A stretch of DNA of 64,000 nt from Vanessa cardui. Its lineage: Eukaryota > Arthropoda > Insecta > Lepidoptera > Nymphalidae. Under the pieces are notes generated by a model. That model made no database searches and was not told the origin of the DNA. It saw only the letters and a program-made list of their open reading frames with translations. Location: contig NC_061154.1 in NCBI RefSeq assembly GCF_905220365.1, forward strand, positions 11,408,001-11,472,000, read 5' to 3'. The translations under genes and the position numbers were made by a program. This document shows positions 24,801-36,099 of the stretch, piece by piece (position 1 is the first letter of the stretch; every line of letters begins with the position of its first letter).

Positions 24801-24859
24801 TTGGGCTGATGCTATGCCAAGAATTGCCGAGAGACAAAGTATTCGAGACATTATATTGC
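18544..24859 (-). CDS. grnd: Grindelwald-like TNF receptor, 4 coding exons
   Basis: Coding exons, 5' to 3': 24650-24851 (with 8 bases of 5' UTR to 24859), 21337-21402, 19505-19638 and 18544-18861. The joined length is 720 bases, giving 239 residues and a stop; Drosophila Grindelwald is about the same size. Residues 1-16 are a signal peptide. Eight cysteines at 25, 30, 36, 43, 46, 50, 62 and 66 form one small cysteine-rich domain; the HNYDAGLC...CQGYLLDLRYM segment across exons 1 and 2 fits the Grindelwald pattern. A hydrophobic membrane segment covers about 97-117, followed by RGRLSWRY and a 122-residue cytoplasmic tail ending SYDNMGMNVTPPEQP...F. In flies this receptor binds Eiger and signals to JNK from the membrane. 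The identity rests on the cysteine domain, topology and length, not on a search. Confidence 0.75.
18965..19190 (+). repeat. Short interspersed repeat, family M (decayed)
   Basis: In the last grnd intron. TGTTATGTCCCTCGTGCACG, GATTCACTCC and ACCGGAACACAGTA match the family M reference in order, with heavy decay. Confidence 0.55.
19505..19638 (-). CDS. grnd: grindelwald-like exon 3: transmembrane segment
   Basis: 134 bases after TTTGTAAAG, ending AGTAAG with donor GTTAGA (phase 0). It encodes QAQTALIVSSVALAVLLLVL and IILCRGRLSWRYIKQK: one membrane helix followed by a basic stop-transfer stretch. Confidence 0.75.
20497..20585 (-). repeat. tRNA-like pol III module (probable SINE head)
   Basis: On the minus strand it has a perfect B-box/T-arm (CCGGGTTCGATTCCCGG: 5-bp stem, TTCGATT loop) and an upstream GTTGTCGAGTAGTG resembling an A box. 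The spacing between boxes is longer than in a standard tRNA and I cannot close a proper acceptor stem, so it is better read as a tRNA-derived repeat than as a tRNA gene. It sits in the grnd intron between exons 2 and 3. Confidence 0.5.
21337..21402 (-). CDS. grnd: grindelwald-like exon 2: juxtamembrane segment
   Basis: 66 bases between CTTTTCAG and the donor GTGAGG. It encodes YLLDLRYMRKSESIAPPSDI and completes the CQGYLLDLRYM motif begun in exon 1. Phase 1 at both ends. Confidence 0.7.
21500..21727 (+). repeat. Short interspersed repeat, family M
   Basis: Contains GGTCACCTAAGGTTAAATGG, TTGGGAACTAAGATGTCATG, TGGCGGTAGGATATCTGATG and TGCACAAAGCCCTACTACCA in family M order. It starts about 100 bases from grnd exon 2, in the following intron of the opposite-strand gene. 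Confidence 0.7.
21765..22060 (+). repeat. tRNA-derived SINE, family S
   Basis: AAATGGTCCAGTGGTTAAAA, GGATTCAAATCCAGGCAAGC, GGTAAAGGAAAACATCGTGA and CGCATTAGAACAGCG in the same order as 7072-7372. The frame at 21882-22106 is inside it. Confidence 0.8.
22570..22690 (+). repeat. Interspersed repeat tail (CCGCATTAAAATCCGTTGC family)
   Basis: GAAAACCGCATTAAAATCCG, GGTCTAAGCTTACAGACG and AAAGCGACTTTG recur at 54340-54425 and, more loosely, at 58290-58390. This is a common 3' module of lepidopteran interspersed elements; the family name is uncertain. Confidence 0.55.
22700..24540. other. grnd intron 1, with a GC-richer block
   Basis: Mostly AT-rich. 23170-23360 and 24205-24310 are noticeably GC-richer. 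On the minus strand 23280-23320 reads TATAAAGTTACGGTCGGC and then GACAGTACT about 28 bases later, a TATA/initiator-like layout, but no exon follows that I can support. Confidence 0.3.
24650..24859 (-). CDS. grnd: grindelwald-like exon 1: signal peptide and cysteine-rich domain
   Basis: The acceptor TTTGTTTCAG precedes 24859, so at least one 5' UTR exon lies upstream. ATG is at 24849-24851. The exon encodes the signal peptide (MSRILCLSAILGIASA) and all eight cysteines, and ends at CAAG with donor GTTTGT (phase 1). Continued reading past the donor gives a stop after 16 residues, which is not the real C-terminus. Confidence 0.75.
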
Positions 24860-24869
24860 CTGAAACAAA

Positions 24870-27340
24870 TTAACGTTCATAAATAAAACACGTCTAATTT
24901 CATATTAACAAGAGGCTCGTTTAGGCGTAAACAATTACTGTTGAGGAAGTATGCCTTAATATAAATATTATGTACATTAGAATAAGAATTAGTATCTGGA
25001 TAGGTCTGTTCTAAAATTTGCAAAATAAATTCACCAACCTAGGTGAAACGTAATCGACGTTGTTACCTAAGTTGGAGAAATTATTTTGTCAAAAATTTCA
25101 AAAGCATTTTCCTTTTAACCTAAATAGGTTACTTTCATCTCACACACTTATTTTTCGTCGAATAATGGATTTTAATTCATCATAAATCCTTAATATCTTA
25201 CGTTAATAATATTGATTATTTCTTAAGCATTTTTATTACCAGCAATTCAATAAACAAGTATTCAAATAGAATTAGATCTTAAACAACGTGTAATTAAGGC
25301 GCGTTATCGCTAAAACTATAGTCTATAAAGAATTTAATGCACAGCACGTCATAGCCTTTAATGTTCAAAATACTGTTGAAAATCCAAGCGTTATAGAGGC
25401 TATGAGTCATCGAGCAGGTAGCGCGCGAGCAGGTATTGGATACATATAAACGGTCCCCATATAAACCTACAGAACAGGTGTACTATAGAAAAAAAACTTT
25501 GGATATCCTTTCATAATATTAACTGTACAAATATGAAGGGAAGCTAAATATGAAACAGGTACCTTTTGTTCCATTTTTAAAAAATTAGCTAATCGTAAGC
25601 GACTGAGGTTATAAATATGAGGTTGATAATTTTAGTTGTTACTTTTATTGAGGTATTTCATAGTTTATTAAAATAAGAGATTGTGTAATTTTAAAGATCT
25701 TTACTGGGTGGATATCTAATAGCACAATGAGTCAGAACGAATGGTTATACCTAAATAGAATATGATTTTGAAGATTTTAAATAGTAATGTGAAAATGGAA
25801 AATCATCAGCTTAAAAATATTCGTATAATTATTTTAGGTTACTCTATTAAATTTAACATAAAACGATGCGTGTTTAACAGGAGAGCCTTGTAGTTTTGAA
25901 AAAATATATAATTTAATTTATAATTCTTAAATGTGAAATTGTGAGCGACTTAAATTTGTGTCAAGGAAAAAAAAATAGTTTTTTTTTAAAAATACGTACC
26001 CAAGTCACAAAAAAACATATTTACACGATAATTTAATTTTAATAAAAACAATAAACGTTTTATCAAGGTGGAAACATTGGTTTAAGTATTATATTTCCTT
26101 TGAACATGATAACAAATAAATACCAGCAAGGGCACAACACTGAGACGGAGACGATCGCACAGTTTTTATTATGGTTGCTAGGTAACCAAGCTAACAACCT
26201 CATAACATAATTCATAGCATTCACTACCGCAAGGGAAAAATATGGACAACGCCATCGATTACGTCTTAAATAATAATCGTAATGTAATTTAACTTTTATC
26301 ATTTCATCGGATTACTAAATTAATTACACCCAAAGACAGATAACATAAGCAAAATTTGTGTTTCAATAGAGTCAAATGAATACATGAACAAACGATGTAA
26401 ATGCTAATTATGATTATCTTTATATATTTATTTTTTCCCTTAAATATGGGAATTGTGGGATTATTTAATCAATGAAAAACAATTGAAAAGCATTCTTAAG
26501 GAATAACTTGAAATATTTTTATATATGTTTCTAAATTTCGTTAATATTTTAAATTTACATGCTAATAAACTAAAGCTATACGTGACATGAGCGAGACAAG
26601 CAGTGATCTAAACGCCAGATCACCTTGAGGCCCAGCTGATACTCGATGTAGTTATAACATAAAAGCACGTATCGTGATAACCAATAATCAATTGGAATTT
26701 TGGACTCAGATAGAAATGCTTGTGATGTGAGAAAATTATTTTTTAATTGAAATAAATGATCAAAGAAAGCATATCTTGAAAGGGTTTATGAATAGTCGGA
26801 ATTCACATGGAACTGGTGAAATGGCTGAAATCTAAGATTTTTTACACAAATATTAATCCTGTACTACACTCTCTAATATAACTGCAATATGAATATTCGT
26901 CGGAATTTAAATTGAAATTGAAATCGGTATGAAAACCAAAGCTTTGTAAGACTTTCTGCCTATCAATATAATCCCAGTCCTAAAAGCAATAACAGCTTAA
27001 AAAATATTATTCTATGTAGCGGACTCAATCTGATTCTCAGAAATCGTTTGACTAACGCGTGCTTATTAAATGCAGTAATTATGTCATGAACTAATCAACC
27101 AACTAAGGTTTCTGATATTATCAGATAGTAAATTTTAAAATAGTTTTCGGTATTATAACAGAATTCCTTTTATTTAAAATTGACGCCAAGACAGCCAGTA
27201 GTATTTACATTCGCATTTCATGAAGCTAGACAAGAATAATATTCATAATTACAATTTAATAAGTAACAGACAATTTTATAACAATTTAAAACTCATTTTC
27301 ACTTAATTAAATAATAATTAGGTTGCTTCATTAGAGACAA
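24870..27340. other. Non-coding region upstream of grnd exon 1
   Basis: AT-rich, no supported gene. An X-box-like palindrome GGTTGCTAGGTAACC lies at 26173-26187. The minus-strand frame at 26063-26302 has no supporting signals and is not called. Confidence 0.4.
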
Positions 27341-27348
27341 TTAATGTT

Positions 27349-27541
27349 TTAGTCAGCGCCATAGTTTAAGTGTATTTCTACCATTGGGTGTTGTTCAGTC
27401 AGCACTTTGTCTAAACGCCCGTTATCTGGCCAGGTGAGCAAACAGCATTTGAGACAGCTCGGTGTAATATCCGGACCAGAACAGTGTTCGCCAATCATAT
27501 CCGGTAGCTTTGACACGTCATATATTACCCAGTTGCATATA
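27349..27541 (-). CDS. Short exon-like ORF with CxxCC motif, unrecognised
   Basis: The minus frame is open from about 27541 to TAA at 27349-27351, with an internal ATG at 27496-27498 (49 residues from it). Composition is clearly higher than its flanks and the peptide is not low-complexity: MIGEHCSGPDITPSCLKCCL and then TWPDNGRLDKVLTEQHPMVE, ending HLNYGAD. An acceptor-like TTTCAAAG precedes 27541, so this could be a terminal exon. It may be a gene remnant, a small gene nested between grnd exon 1 and its possible 5' UTR exon, or part of a mobile element. I do not recognise it. Confidence 0.35.
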
Positions 27542-27559
27542 CTTTGAAATCAATTCTGA

Positions 27560-30480
27560 TAAACGAATACATATATAACGAAATAATGAATATTTTTTGA
27601 TAAACGATATTAACGATACGTATATAATCAAAATTAATATATTATTTTATTTTATTTTAGACATTTACACTTGGGTTTATATTGAATTCGAAATTTATAT
27701 GGAACAAAAAGTACTTAATAAAGGTGTACCCGATTAATAATAGGTAAATGTATACCCAAATATTAGTGAAGACACAAGTCACTACGACATTGATTGTTTA
27801 AATATGATATACAAATGCATACCCACACAAAGTTAATTGTTATTGAAATACAGTTTTGTATGTGTTTGTTCAAGCACAGATTCACCGAGAGCCTTTAGGA
27901 GCTCGAGCGACGAAGGCTCTCTTGCATACAAATGAGATAAAAACAATAAATACAGCATTGGCATTCCCCACGCCTTTGTATCGCTGCCGCTTTCCTTAAC
28001 ATTCTGTGGCTATGACATAAAACTGACTGCTGTCTACACTTGGGCTCACTTGAGTGTTTGTCATATCCACATAAGCCAACCAGAAATATACACAATCAAT
28101 CATTTTGCTAACGACTTTCCTAATATTTACTGCACCTGTACCATTAGATATGGCTTCAATTGATAGTTTAACAATGTATGTGTTTCCTTATAAAATGTAA
28201 TGACATATCTATAACTATAGAAGTGATATATCAACGATTTTTATACACATACAGCAGTTAGTCGAGTATCATCCAGGTATTGAATAGTTATAAAGATCGA
28301 CTGCATCGCCCGGTTTACCATATGACGGTCCTTTCCGACACCCAAAAATCCTGAGAAAGATTTCACTAAACTCTGATGATATCTGATGTCAGGTTATGAT
28401 GTAAAACATCGTTAATATTGACGTAAAACGACCAAGCTGGTCAACATATTGCATACTTCGTTAGTATTTCTTGGCACAGAGCAAGCACCAAAACTCTCGG
28501 TGGAACACTTGAGCTCATGAGGAAATGACAAGAACTAAGTACTATCGTTTTTGTTAGATAATTACCGAACTATTAAAAAGCTGACGCGACACGAAAGTGT
28601 TCTCTCGCAAGTTAAGGAGGCATCGTCTGACGAAACTTAACACTGAAAATAGGAAAGTGCCTTTACCTTTAAGCCTGATATTGTCAGGAAAGTAGAGTGC
28701 TCTTGTAGACGCTAGTACAGTTCAAGATCGTAAGAATCAATTAGAATCAGTATTGATGTTATCGAGAAAACCATTCTTAAAGGTTTTGTATTATATTCAA
28801 ATTTTTATCGAGGTATTGCCCTGTATCTAATCAAACACATTCCAAATAAAAATCAAAAGAATAATAAAAACTCGAAAGACGTCCCCTGTAACCTGTGACA
28901 AACCCAAGTAACCAAGGAAGCTATAACTAATCATTATGTTCTTTATGTAAAGTGGCCATTGCGATTTTTCAAAAAAAACAACGTTAATTCAGTTTTCTAA
29001 TGGTTATGATTAAGATATTCTGTAACGGAAAACATCAGTCACACTCCTCCCAACGTCACGTAAATATTTTGAGCTAGGTACTATATAAGATATGACACGT
29101 CCGATGCTGATATTTTCAGATATTGTCTTACGATTGTTTTCCTCCCATAAGACAATACGTACTGACCGGACGCCATTTTCATAACATAGACATTACAAAA
29201 CAGTCGTCATTACAATTGTCATTTTTCTGAAATACAACGCGTTTAATTCTTACAATACCTTTTGTTTTATTTTTCACTTTAAATGACCAACAAGTAATTA
29301 ACTGACCTTCGTAGAATTTAATATTAAAATACTGCTTATAACCGGAGTATTTAATGTAAATTTTGGGATCGGATGCTTTAAAATGAGATATAATAGGATG
29401 TGGTCACAATAAAAAACCGCATCACCCAATAGATATTCATTACTGATCGATAATAAGGAACACTAGTACATTACACGTATAATATACTTCAGTATCTATG
29501 GTAGGGCTTCGTGCGGTCCTATTCACCAATTCGTTTACCGCTACACAAAATCACCGTCGTATTCCACACGTGTTTGAAACCAAAAAGTTTCTATTGATAT
29601 TTCTATAGAGTCTTTCGAAAATGTACCCTGGCTAGTAAAAGAAAGGTGCACCTATTCTATTCCGATGAAACCACAAATATCAAATAAATTGTCTCGAAAT
29701 ATCTTACTAAGATATTTAAAATTGTAGCTCTTTGAAATATATTTACTTTACTTCTTATACATGTTCAAAATGATTTATCTTTTATCATGATGTAAGAAAC
29801 GCCTCTTATCTTCCTTCCGTTCATTAAAAACGATTTGTCATAAGATTGAGACAAGAAAGGACTTTCCTTAAACAATCCCGAATGTCGCCTACCATGTCCT
29901 TGAACATTAATTTACCTATTTATATTTATAAAAAACAATTTACTTGGTTTGTAATTTCAAATAAAAAAATAATTACTTGCTTTTAGGACAAAAGAAGATT
30001 TTGCGATCGTCTTGGTATTTACGAAATTTAAGTAATTATTTTTTTGGATCAGTCCTACATAAAGACATGAACAGCTAAATACAACATTTGTAAATTTCAA
30101 ACAATTGTCTAATTATAATTTTATTTTTATGGAAAATATATATGTTGTACATATAATGAAAGAAAATGAAAAAAAATTATTTGCTAATGTTGTTAAGGGC
30201 TTTAGCAGTTTTTACTATCGTGTATCTGAGTGAGCCAGTGTAATTATAGACACGAATAACGTTTAAGATGTGATGATTAATTATCGGTGGATTGAATGGA
30301 AGGCAATTAATATTATGTACAGACCTACGATTTCCATAGTCTGTATTCCTATTATAAGTTTAAAAACATAAAATTTATTTGTATTTTTGATGGTACGTTA
30401 ACGTATTAATTCGATTGCGATAAAGTGACATTTTGTTAGTAGAATTACCCTCAGTGCAGTGGCACCTTTTGAAGTTTTAT
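27560..30480. other. Non-coding region, some GC-richer patches
   Basis: No supported gene. 28260-28720 is GC-richer but stop-ridden in all frames, like an old mobile-element fossil. A CACGTG occurs at 29567-29572. Confidence 0.35.
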
Positions 30481-30524
30481 ATAAGTGCAAATTTAGCAAA
30501 TAACTGACTGATGTACACCATAGA

Positions 30525-30770
30525 CGCCTATCACTGTATGGGCATAGTATGAGGAGGAATGTTGTAAGGAAGGTCTAGAGCATGGATATGGATCGATATA
30601 GAAGTAGAGGACGACCAAAGAAACGATGGATGGATTGTGTGAAAGAAGATATGTTTAGAGAGAATGTTACTTGCGAGATGACGTCCGACAGAGAAGTATG
30701 GAAAGAAAAGACCATCCCAAAAAGATTGGGATGAGGGCAGGAGGATGACGAACGGACTGATGTACACAAT
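30525..30770 (+). mobile_element. Fossil of the C-terminus of a non-LTR (RTE-like) reverse transcriptase
   Basis: The plus strand, with frame breaks, reads YGHSMRRN...VVRKV, then RSRGRPKKRWMDCVKEDMF, then VTCEMTSDREVWKEKT. This GRPKKRWMDCV ... DR-x-W-K signature is typical of the end of RTE-type reverse transcriptases in insects. The same segment recurs at 56150-56345. Overlapping minus-strand frames (30531-30769) are shadows. Confidence 0.7.
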
Positions 30771-30779
30771 TAAATAGTT

Positions 30780-33310
30780 TTTTCCGTAGTTACATAAACA
30801 GAATAAGTAGTCGTCTGACCAATCAAGTATTACTGGATTTGTTTAATTATTCATAATAAATTAGTATATTTCGTGTATTTTATTTTATATCTCATTAACG
30901 AATCCTCCGATTGTTGTACTAGGTACGTTATGTAAAGGCCTCATTAATTAAATATTATTCAGTTTTAGTGTTGCATTACTATTCACGTAATAAAGAGAAA
31001 ACATAATAGAAGCTTCATTGAACATCATTTATGATTTAAATTTGCCATTGTTCTAAAATGGAAAACATTCATTTATTTTACGATGATTTATTCTTAATCA
31101 CGAAACTTTGTATCTTGTTATAATTTAATTAATTATAAGTATTATACCAGCGTAATAGCAATATTTAATTTTTGGCTATCGCGAATGTTATTTTATACTA
31201 GCAAAAATAACAATACATTAACTGTTAATATTTAACATTTTAAGCTTGTTTTAATATATATTTAGATACGAAATTTCAAACAACATGACGATGATAAATA
31301 GCCTGGAATTAATATAATCTGTTTCGTCATTTTCATACAGTATGCACGAAAATAAACTGTAAATAATTATAGTGACAAGTACCCACACATTTTTTTAATG
31401 ATTAATATCAAGCTTCTTCAACGACTTTTCTTTCTACAAATTGTCGATACTGGTAAAAAAAAATAGTGGTTTGATAAAGAACGAAAGATATGGCGATTGT
31501 TTAGTCTTATCATTAATTTTTTGTTTTTCAATTCATTCTAAAGATAATTTGACGGAAAACTAGAAAAAATGTCCTACGAATCTAATGGCTTGGCTTGTAA
31601 CCTGAGTAAAAAAATAACATAATAAAATGTATTAATAAACGGTCGATTTTCGTATTATCTATTATTTGCATTATCTTAAGTCATATCGTCCCACAAATAA
31701 ACTGATGGGATTTTTCTGTCCAATGGTGGGCTGTCTATAGAATTGTAATTTATTTTAGTTTATATTATAGTATTTATTTTACCTTATATTAACGTTTATA
31801 TGTTTAATATAAGGTATAGGCACATACCAGTAAAGGCCTTACATTTAATTAATATTCAAAGGTCCTTGCAAAAGCGTACCGGAAAATGACAAAGTACCGT
31901 TGATGTCCTACTGTTGACAAAGACCAGGTCTTTGACCATCAGTAAGGCATCTAACTTATAGGTTTGCAGCTTAAACCAAAATGCTAATATGTTGTCCCTC
32001 TTCAAATACACTTGTGTCCGAGTTTCACAAGACACGTGTAATTTTCCTTATAATGTTTTGCTGCCCCGCTGAGTACGAGATGTATTATTACAAATTATGA
32101 TTATGAAACTCATTGCTCGTCCGGATTTCGGGTTCATTCACGAGACACCCTGATCTACGTTGATCACCCATCATTATGTTCTACCTACCTACTGATCCAG
32201 AATGAGTCCTGTTAAGTATGTACGTATGTAAGCATGATATTTTCATTTAATTTTATAATAAAATAATAATACCAACATTTTTGCCAGCGGCATCCATTTG
32301 CGTGGGCTTCAGATATGGATTTACAATATTTGGACGAACAGTGAGAAACCCTTTTGTTTGGCGATAATAAATACGTACTCAATGGAATTATAAAGGAATA
32401 TACAGAATTTTATTAAATTAGCTCGAATTTTTGTTTAATATTACTTATCAAATAATAATTTTTGTTTATGAAAAAAGCCCTTCAAATATTCATTATTTAC
32501 AAATTCTCACTTTAATAAAAATTAATTAAATATTATCCGAGATAAAATGTATTATATATCGAATTTAATAACCAAAGACACCTGACATAATTCCAAAAGA
32601 CAACCTCTACAAAACACCTCTTAGCCTATCTTACAAAGTATGAGATGACTCATCTAGATAAAATGTTGAGAAAAAACGTCTTAGATCATTGTTAATATTA
32701 GATTGATTTTATTAAAAAAATATCTTGATGACTAAATATTGTAGTACTCATATGTAAATTGTATTAAACCTTAGATGATTGAGAATTGATCTGAGACGGG
32801 AACATTATGAACTAAATTTTCATAAACTATTGGGCTCTCTCACTTAAGACTTAAAGCACCAGTAAAGAAAAGTATAGCCTAAAGATATACCTAATATGCA
32901 CTCATAATGATTCATTATTTTGAACAAGATCAATTTGTATAAAAAAAACAAGTAACAGAGTTTTTCATTTTAATTCTTCCAATCACATCCGAAAAATAAA
33001 TATATACATTAAATTTTGAACCTACTGACGCAATAAATGTAGCTTTGGTATGGTCACATGAGCAAATCAATTATTAAGATAGAGCAGCCTATTAAGGATC
33101 ACTAATGAAAATAAAATGATTCAATAAATGGCGCAATTTTGTATATTTCGAAAGTTATTACCATCAATTTTTAGAAGTAATTTAAAACAATACGTTCTCA
33201 ATCTCTAATGACACGATTGTAAACGGATACGCTAAATACGATAAGAAAAGGCATCATTTAAAACTAAAATACAACACTAGACTTATTCTATAAATAAAAA
33301 TAGAACCACA
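30780..33310. other. AT-rich non-coding region
   Basis: No supported gene or intact repeat. A CACGTG occurs at 32033-32038. Confidence 0.35.
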
Positions 33311-33316
33311 ACTCAC

Positions 33317-33390
33317 CTTAGGCCGTTATCATTTTGTCACTAAACTACGTATACACTTATTAACACTGCCAACTTTCTAAAATTAATTTA
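33317..33390 (-). promoter_or_regulatory. Candidate grnd promoter and 5' UTR exon
   Basis: On the minus strand a GC-richer block (33400-33480) precedes GTTGGCAGTGTTAATAAGTG and then GACAAAATGATAACGGCCTA, ending in AAG with donor GTGAGTTG at 33316. The tiny ATG frame stops after four codons, so this would be a non-coding leader. It could splice to the 5' UTR acceptor at 24859, about 8.4 kb away, which lacks another obvious partner. The join is inferred from signals only; the upper boundary is approximate. Confidence 0.3.
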
Positions 33391-33911
33391 AAACTGTTTC
33401 GAAGCCTTCACAGCCTCGGCGGCCAATCGTGAAGGTGGGTGACGGAATGTGACTCTTGCGCAGGTAAAGCGACTTCGGTGTTGGTGGAAAAATTTCTTTG
33501 TGTGCGTAAATGTAATTATTTACTTAGTATCCACAGTGCATCCAACAAGTGTGCGCTCGGCGATGTACAATAGAGTTTTATACGGTTTTATAGAGTACAA
33601 CGTCGTTGTATTCTATTCGTTAAAACTTCTACTTATTACATTTGTTGAAATATTTAAACAGTGACTGATATCTGAATTTATATAAAATTTGAAAAAATTA
33701 AAGTATATATCTATAAGGATTATTGTCACTATATTACAAAGATAGAGTAATAAGTATTTCTAAATTGGGTATATATATTTTTGAAAAGATAAATCTAAAG
33801 TCAGTGCGATGCGCAAAACAGTATATATTTTACCAACAAAAAATATTATTTCAGTATTCTCAACCACAGTCACAAATATAAACGTTTTATTTACATTTAG
33901 GATTACGTTAA

Positions 33912-34021
<110 letters not shown>

Positions 34022-34404
34022 GTCAAGCTTATGGCTTTTTTATGGTTCTATGGTAAAAATCGTGAAAGAGCAAACGAGTTCTCAGGACTACGAGTCCTGT
34101 CGGACGCCCACGTGTTGCGAATTACGACTTGGGGTCCACAACAGAAATTCCGTTGAAACATACTTAAAATATTTTTAAATTTACTTCAAATGGTTCAACA
34201 AATGATGTAAAATTATTTTATTTTATATATTAGGCTAACTACGCAGTACGATACTTGAATATTTAATATTAAATTTACAAGGGCAAGCAATTTGTTTGAA
34301 AAAAAAAATAGTGTTTAGTTATCAAAGCGGTATCAAAAATATTTAAGTCTACAAATATTTAAGTTTAGATATTCTACCGCTAAACAACAGTACGCAGTAT
34401 TATT

Positions 34405-34570
34405 GTGTTCCGGTTTGAAGGGTGAGTGAGCCAGTGTAACTAAAGGCACAAGGAACATAGCATCTTAGTTCACAAAGTTGGTGGTGCATTGACGATGTAA
34501 GGAATAAGGTGATGGTAACCACTTACCATCAGGCGGCCCATATGCTCGTCCACCAACCTATTCCATAAAA
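34405..34570 (-). repeat. Short interspersed repeat, family M
   Basis: Reverse-complement family M blocks: GTTCCGGTTTGAAGGGTGAG, AGGCACAAGGAACATAGCAT and CATCAGGCGGCCCATATGCT. The element continues to CGTCCACCAACCTATTCCAT. Confidence 0.75.
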
Positions 34571-35434
34571 AAAAACCAAAAAAAGTCTATCATCTTAAAT
34601 GAAATGGTGACGAAAGTCTTAATGCTTATTCCTTCAAGCAGATTCATTTCATATCTGAATAAAATGATCGTATATGTCACTAGCTTCATTGAAAGAAGAA
34701 AAAAAATCTCATTATTGTGCTTTCATGTGTCGATAAATCAGTCACGGTATAAAGGTCATGTTCAACAGGTACATCTTGCCAAGACCGAAATACGTCGGGA
34801 GGAATTTTCTCGAAGTTTCTGGTGAATATGCCTACCTGAATACATGAAATAATAGGGCCAACAGGGATGACGGTAGAAGAATGCATTTATGATGGGAACT
34901 CTGGCACTCTTCGCCAAATGTAACCGCAACCCTTAATGTACCTTTTAAGTACCGATACCGAATCAATACTATAGTCCATTAATAATTCGGGAGTGTCCTA
35001 AAGAGCGAGCTATGCACAGACTATCATTAAATGAAATAAGCTAAGGAATTATACTATCGAAAGAACTAGAGCTACCCAAATAGCTTGCAAAATTAGAAGA
35101 TTTGGCCCATCAGACGAAAAAAAAACTTACTAAAACGACAAATACTTTTATGAGAAAATATAAATCGAGTCTGTGAAGAAACCACGTCCTTTTTTTAATG
35201 CATTACGCCATTAGATATTGGTGCATTAGGCGGTAGTCGGAACTAAAGTAATTTAAAATATTGACAGATATGGCAATAGAATTAGTTTTTTCAAAGATGT
35301 GATTTTTAATTTACATCTTAATATCGAATGTAATCTTTTTCGTGTAATACCTAAAAAATAGATCGTAATCAAAAAATGTATTTAAAAAAAAATCTCCTTA
35401 ATATGGGTATGTAGACTTAGAGCCATTAGTTCCC

Positions 35435-35725
35435 AAGGCAAGTTTCTTGCATCGCTAATGGTAAGTGGTACCCCACTGCCTAAAGACATACATATAAATA
35501 TAAAATTAATTACATCACCAATACACTATTGGTAGTGTATTGGTGATGTAATTAATTTTATAGAGCCTTAAGAGCTATGATGTTATGTGACTATAGTTCT
35601 ACTGGCTTACTCAACTTTCAAACAAGAGAACAACAATACTAAGTATTACTGTTTATCTGTAGAATATCTGCTGAGTGCGTGATACCTACCCAGAATGACT
35701 TGCACAAAGCTCCACTACCGACATT
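35435..35725 (+). repeat. Family M repeat carrying a perfect 30-bp hairpin
   Basis: The 5' part has AATGGTAAGTGGTACCCCAC and the 3' part TGAGTGCGTGATACCTACCC then TTGCACAAAGCTCCACTACC. The middle is replaced by a perfect inverted repeat: arms 35499-35528 and 35533-35562 around the 4-base loop TTGG. Confidence 0.7.
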
Positions 35726-35916
35726 ATAAGAATATTTGAATCCATTTATTATAATGTCTTAAGAAATGTTTATTTCAATACTTTGCGAGCGTATGTAAAT
35801 TTTGGTAAGTTATGACATCAAAATTACATAAGTAGCTTATATAAAAATGTACAGCACAGAATTTGAATTTGACGATTACCGCCTTTTGCTTCAGTGTTGT
35901 CGAAATTATCAAACTG

Positions 35917-36090
35917 CTGCTATCTATTGACTGAAAGAGGTACTAATAACATAAGCACTTCCATCTGTTATCAGAATTATATATAACATTCACGACAATA
36001 GATGGCAATATTAACTACTACTGAACTACTCACTACTGAAATAGCGCCATCTAGTGACGGTATTTTAATTACAGCGACATCTATTGACAC
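35917..36090. repeat. Cluster of CATCTA-core motifs
   Basis: Within 175 bases: TGCTATCTATTGAC (35917-), TTCCATCTGTTAT (35959-), the inverse complement TGCCATCTATTG (35996-36007), TAGCGCCATCTAGTGAC (36042-36058) and CAGCGACATCTATTGACAC (36072-36090). The consensus is about GCGNCATCTATTGAC. Another copy, CAGCGCCATCTAGCTC, is near 41442. Confidence 0.55.
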
Positions 36091-36099
36091 AATAATAAT

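Noticed and set aside
26063..26302. 79-codon minus-strand frame with hydrophobic segments
   Set aside because: No splice or promoter context and no recognisable motif; composition like its surroundings.
30531..30769. Minus-strand frames over 30531-30769 and 56076-56360 sharing TQSIHR-like peptides
   Set aside because: They are antisense shadows of the reverse-transcriptase fossils, whose sense strand carries the recognisable GRPKKRWMDCV signature.
35499..35562. A microRNA precursor
   Set aside because: The stem is perfectly paired with a 4-base loop and lies within a repeat; this fits a template-switch inversion better.
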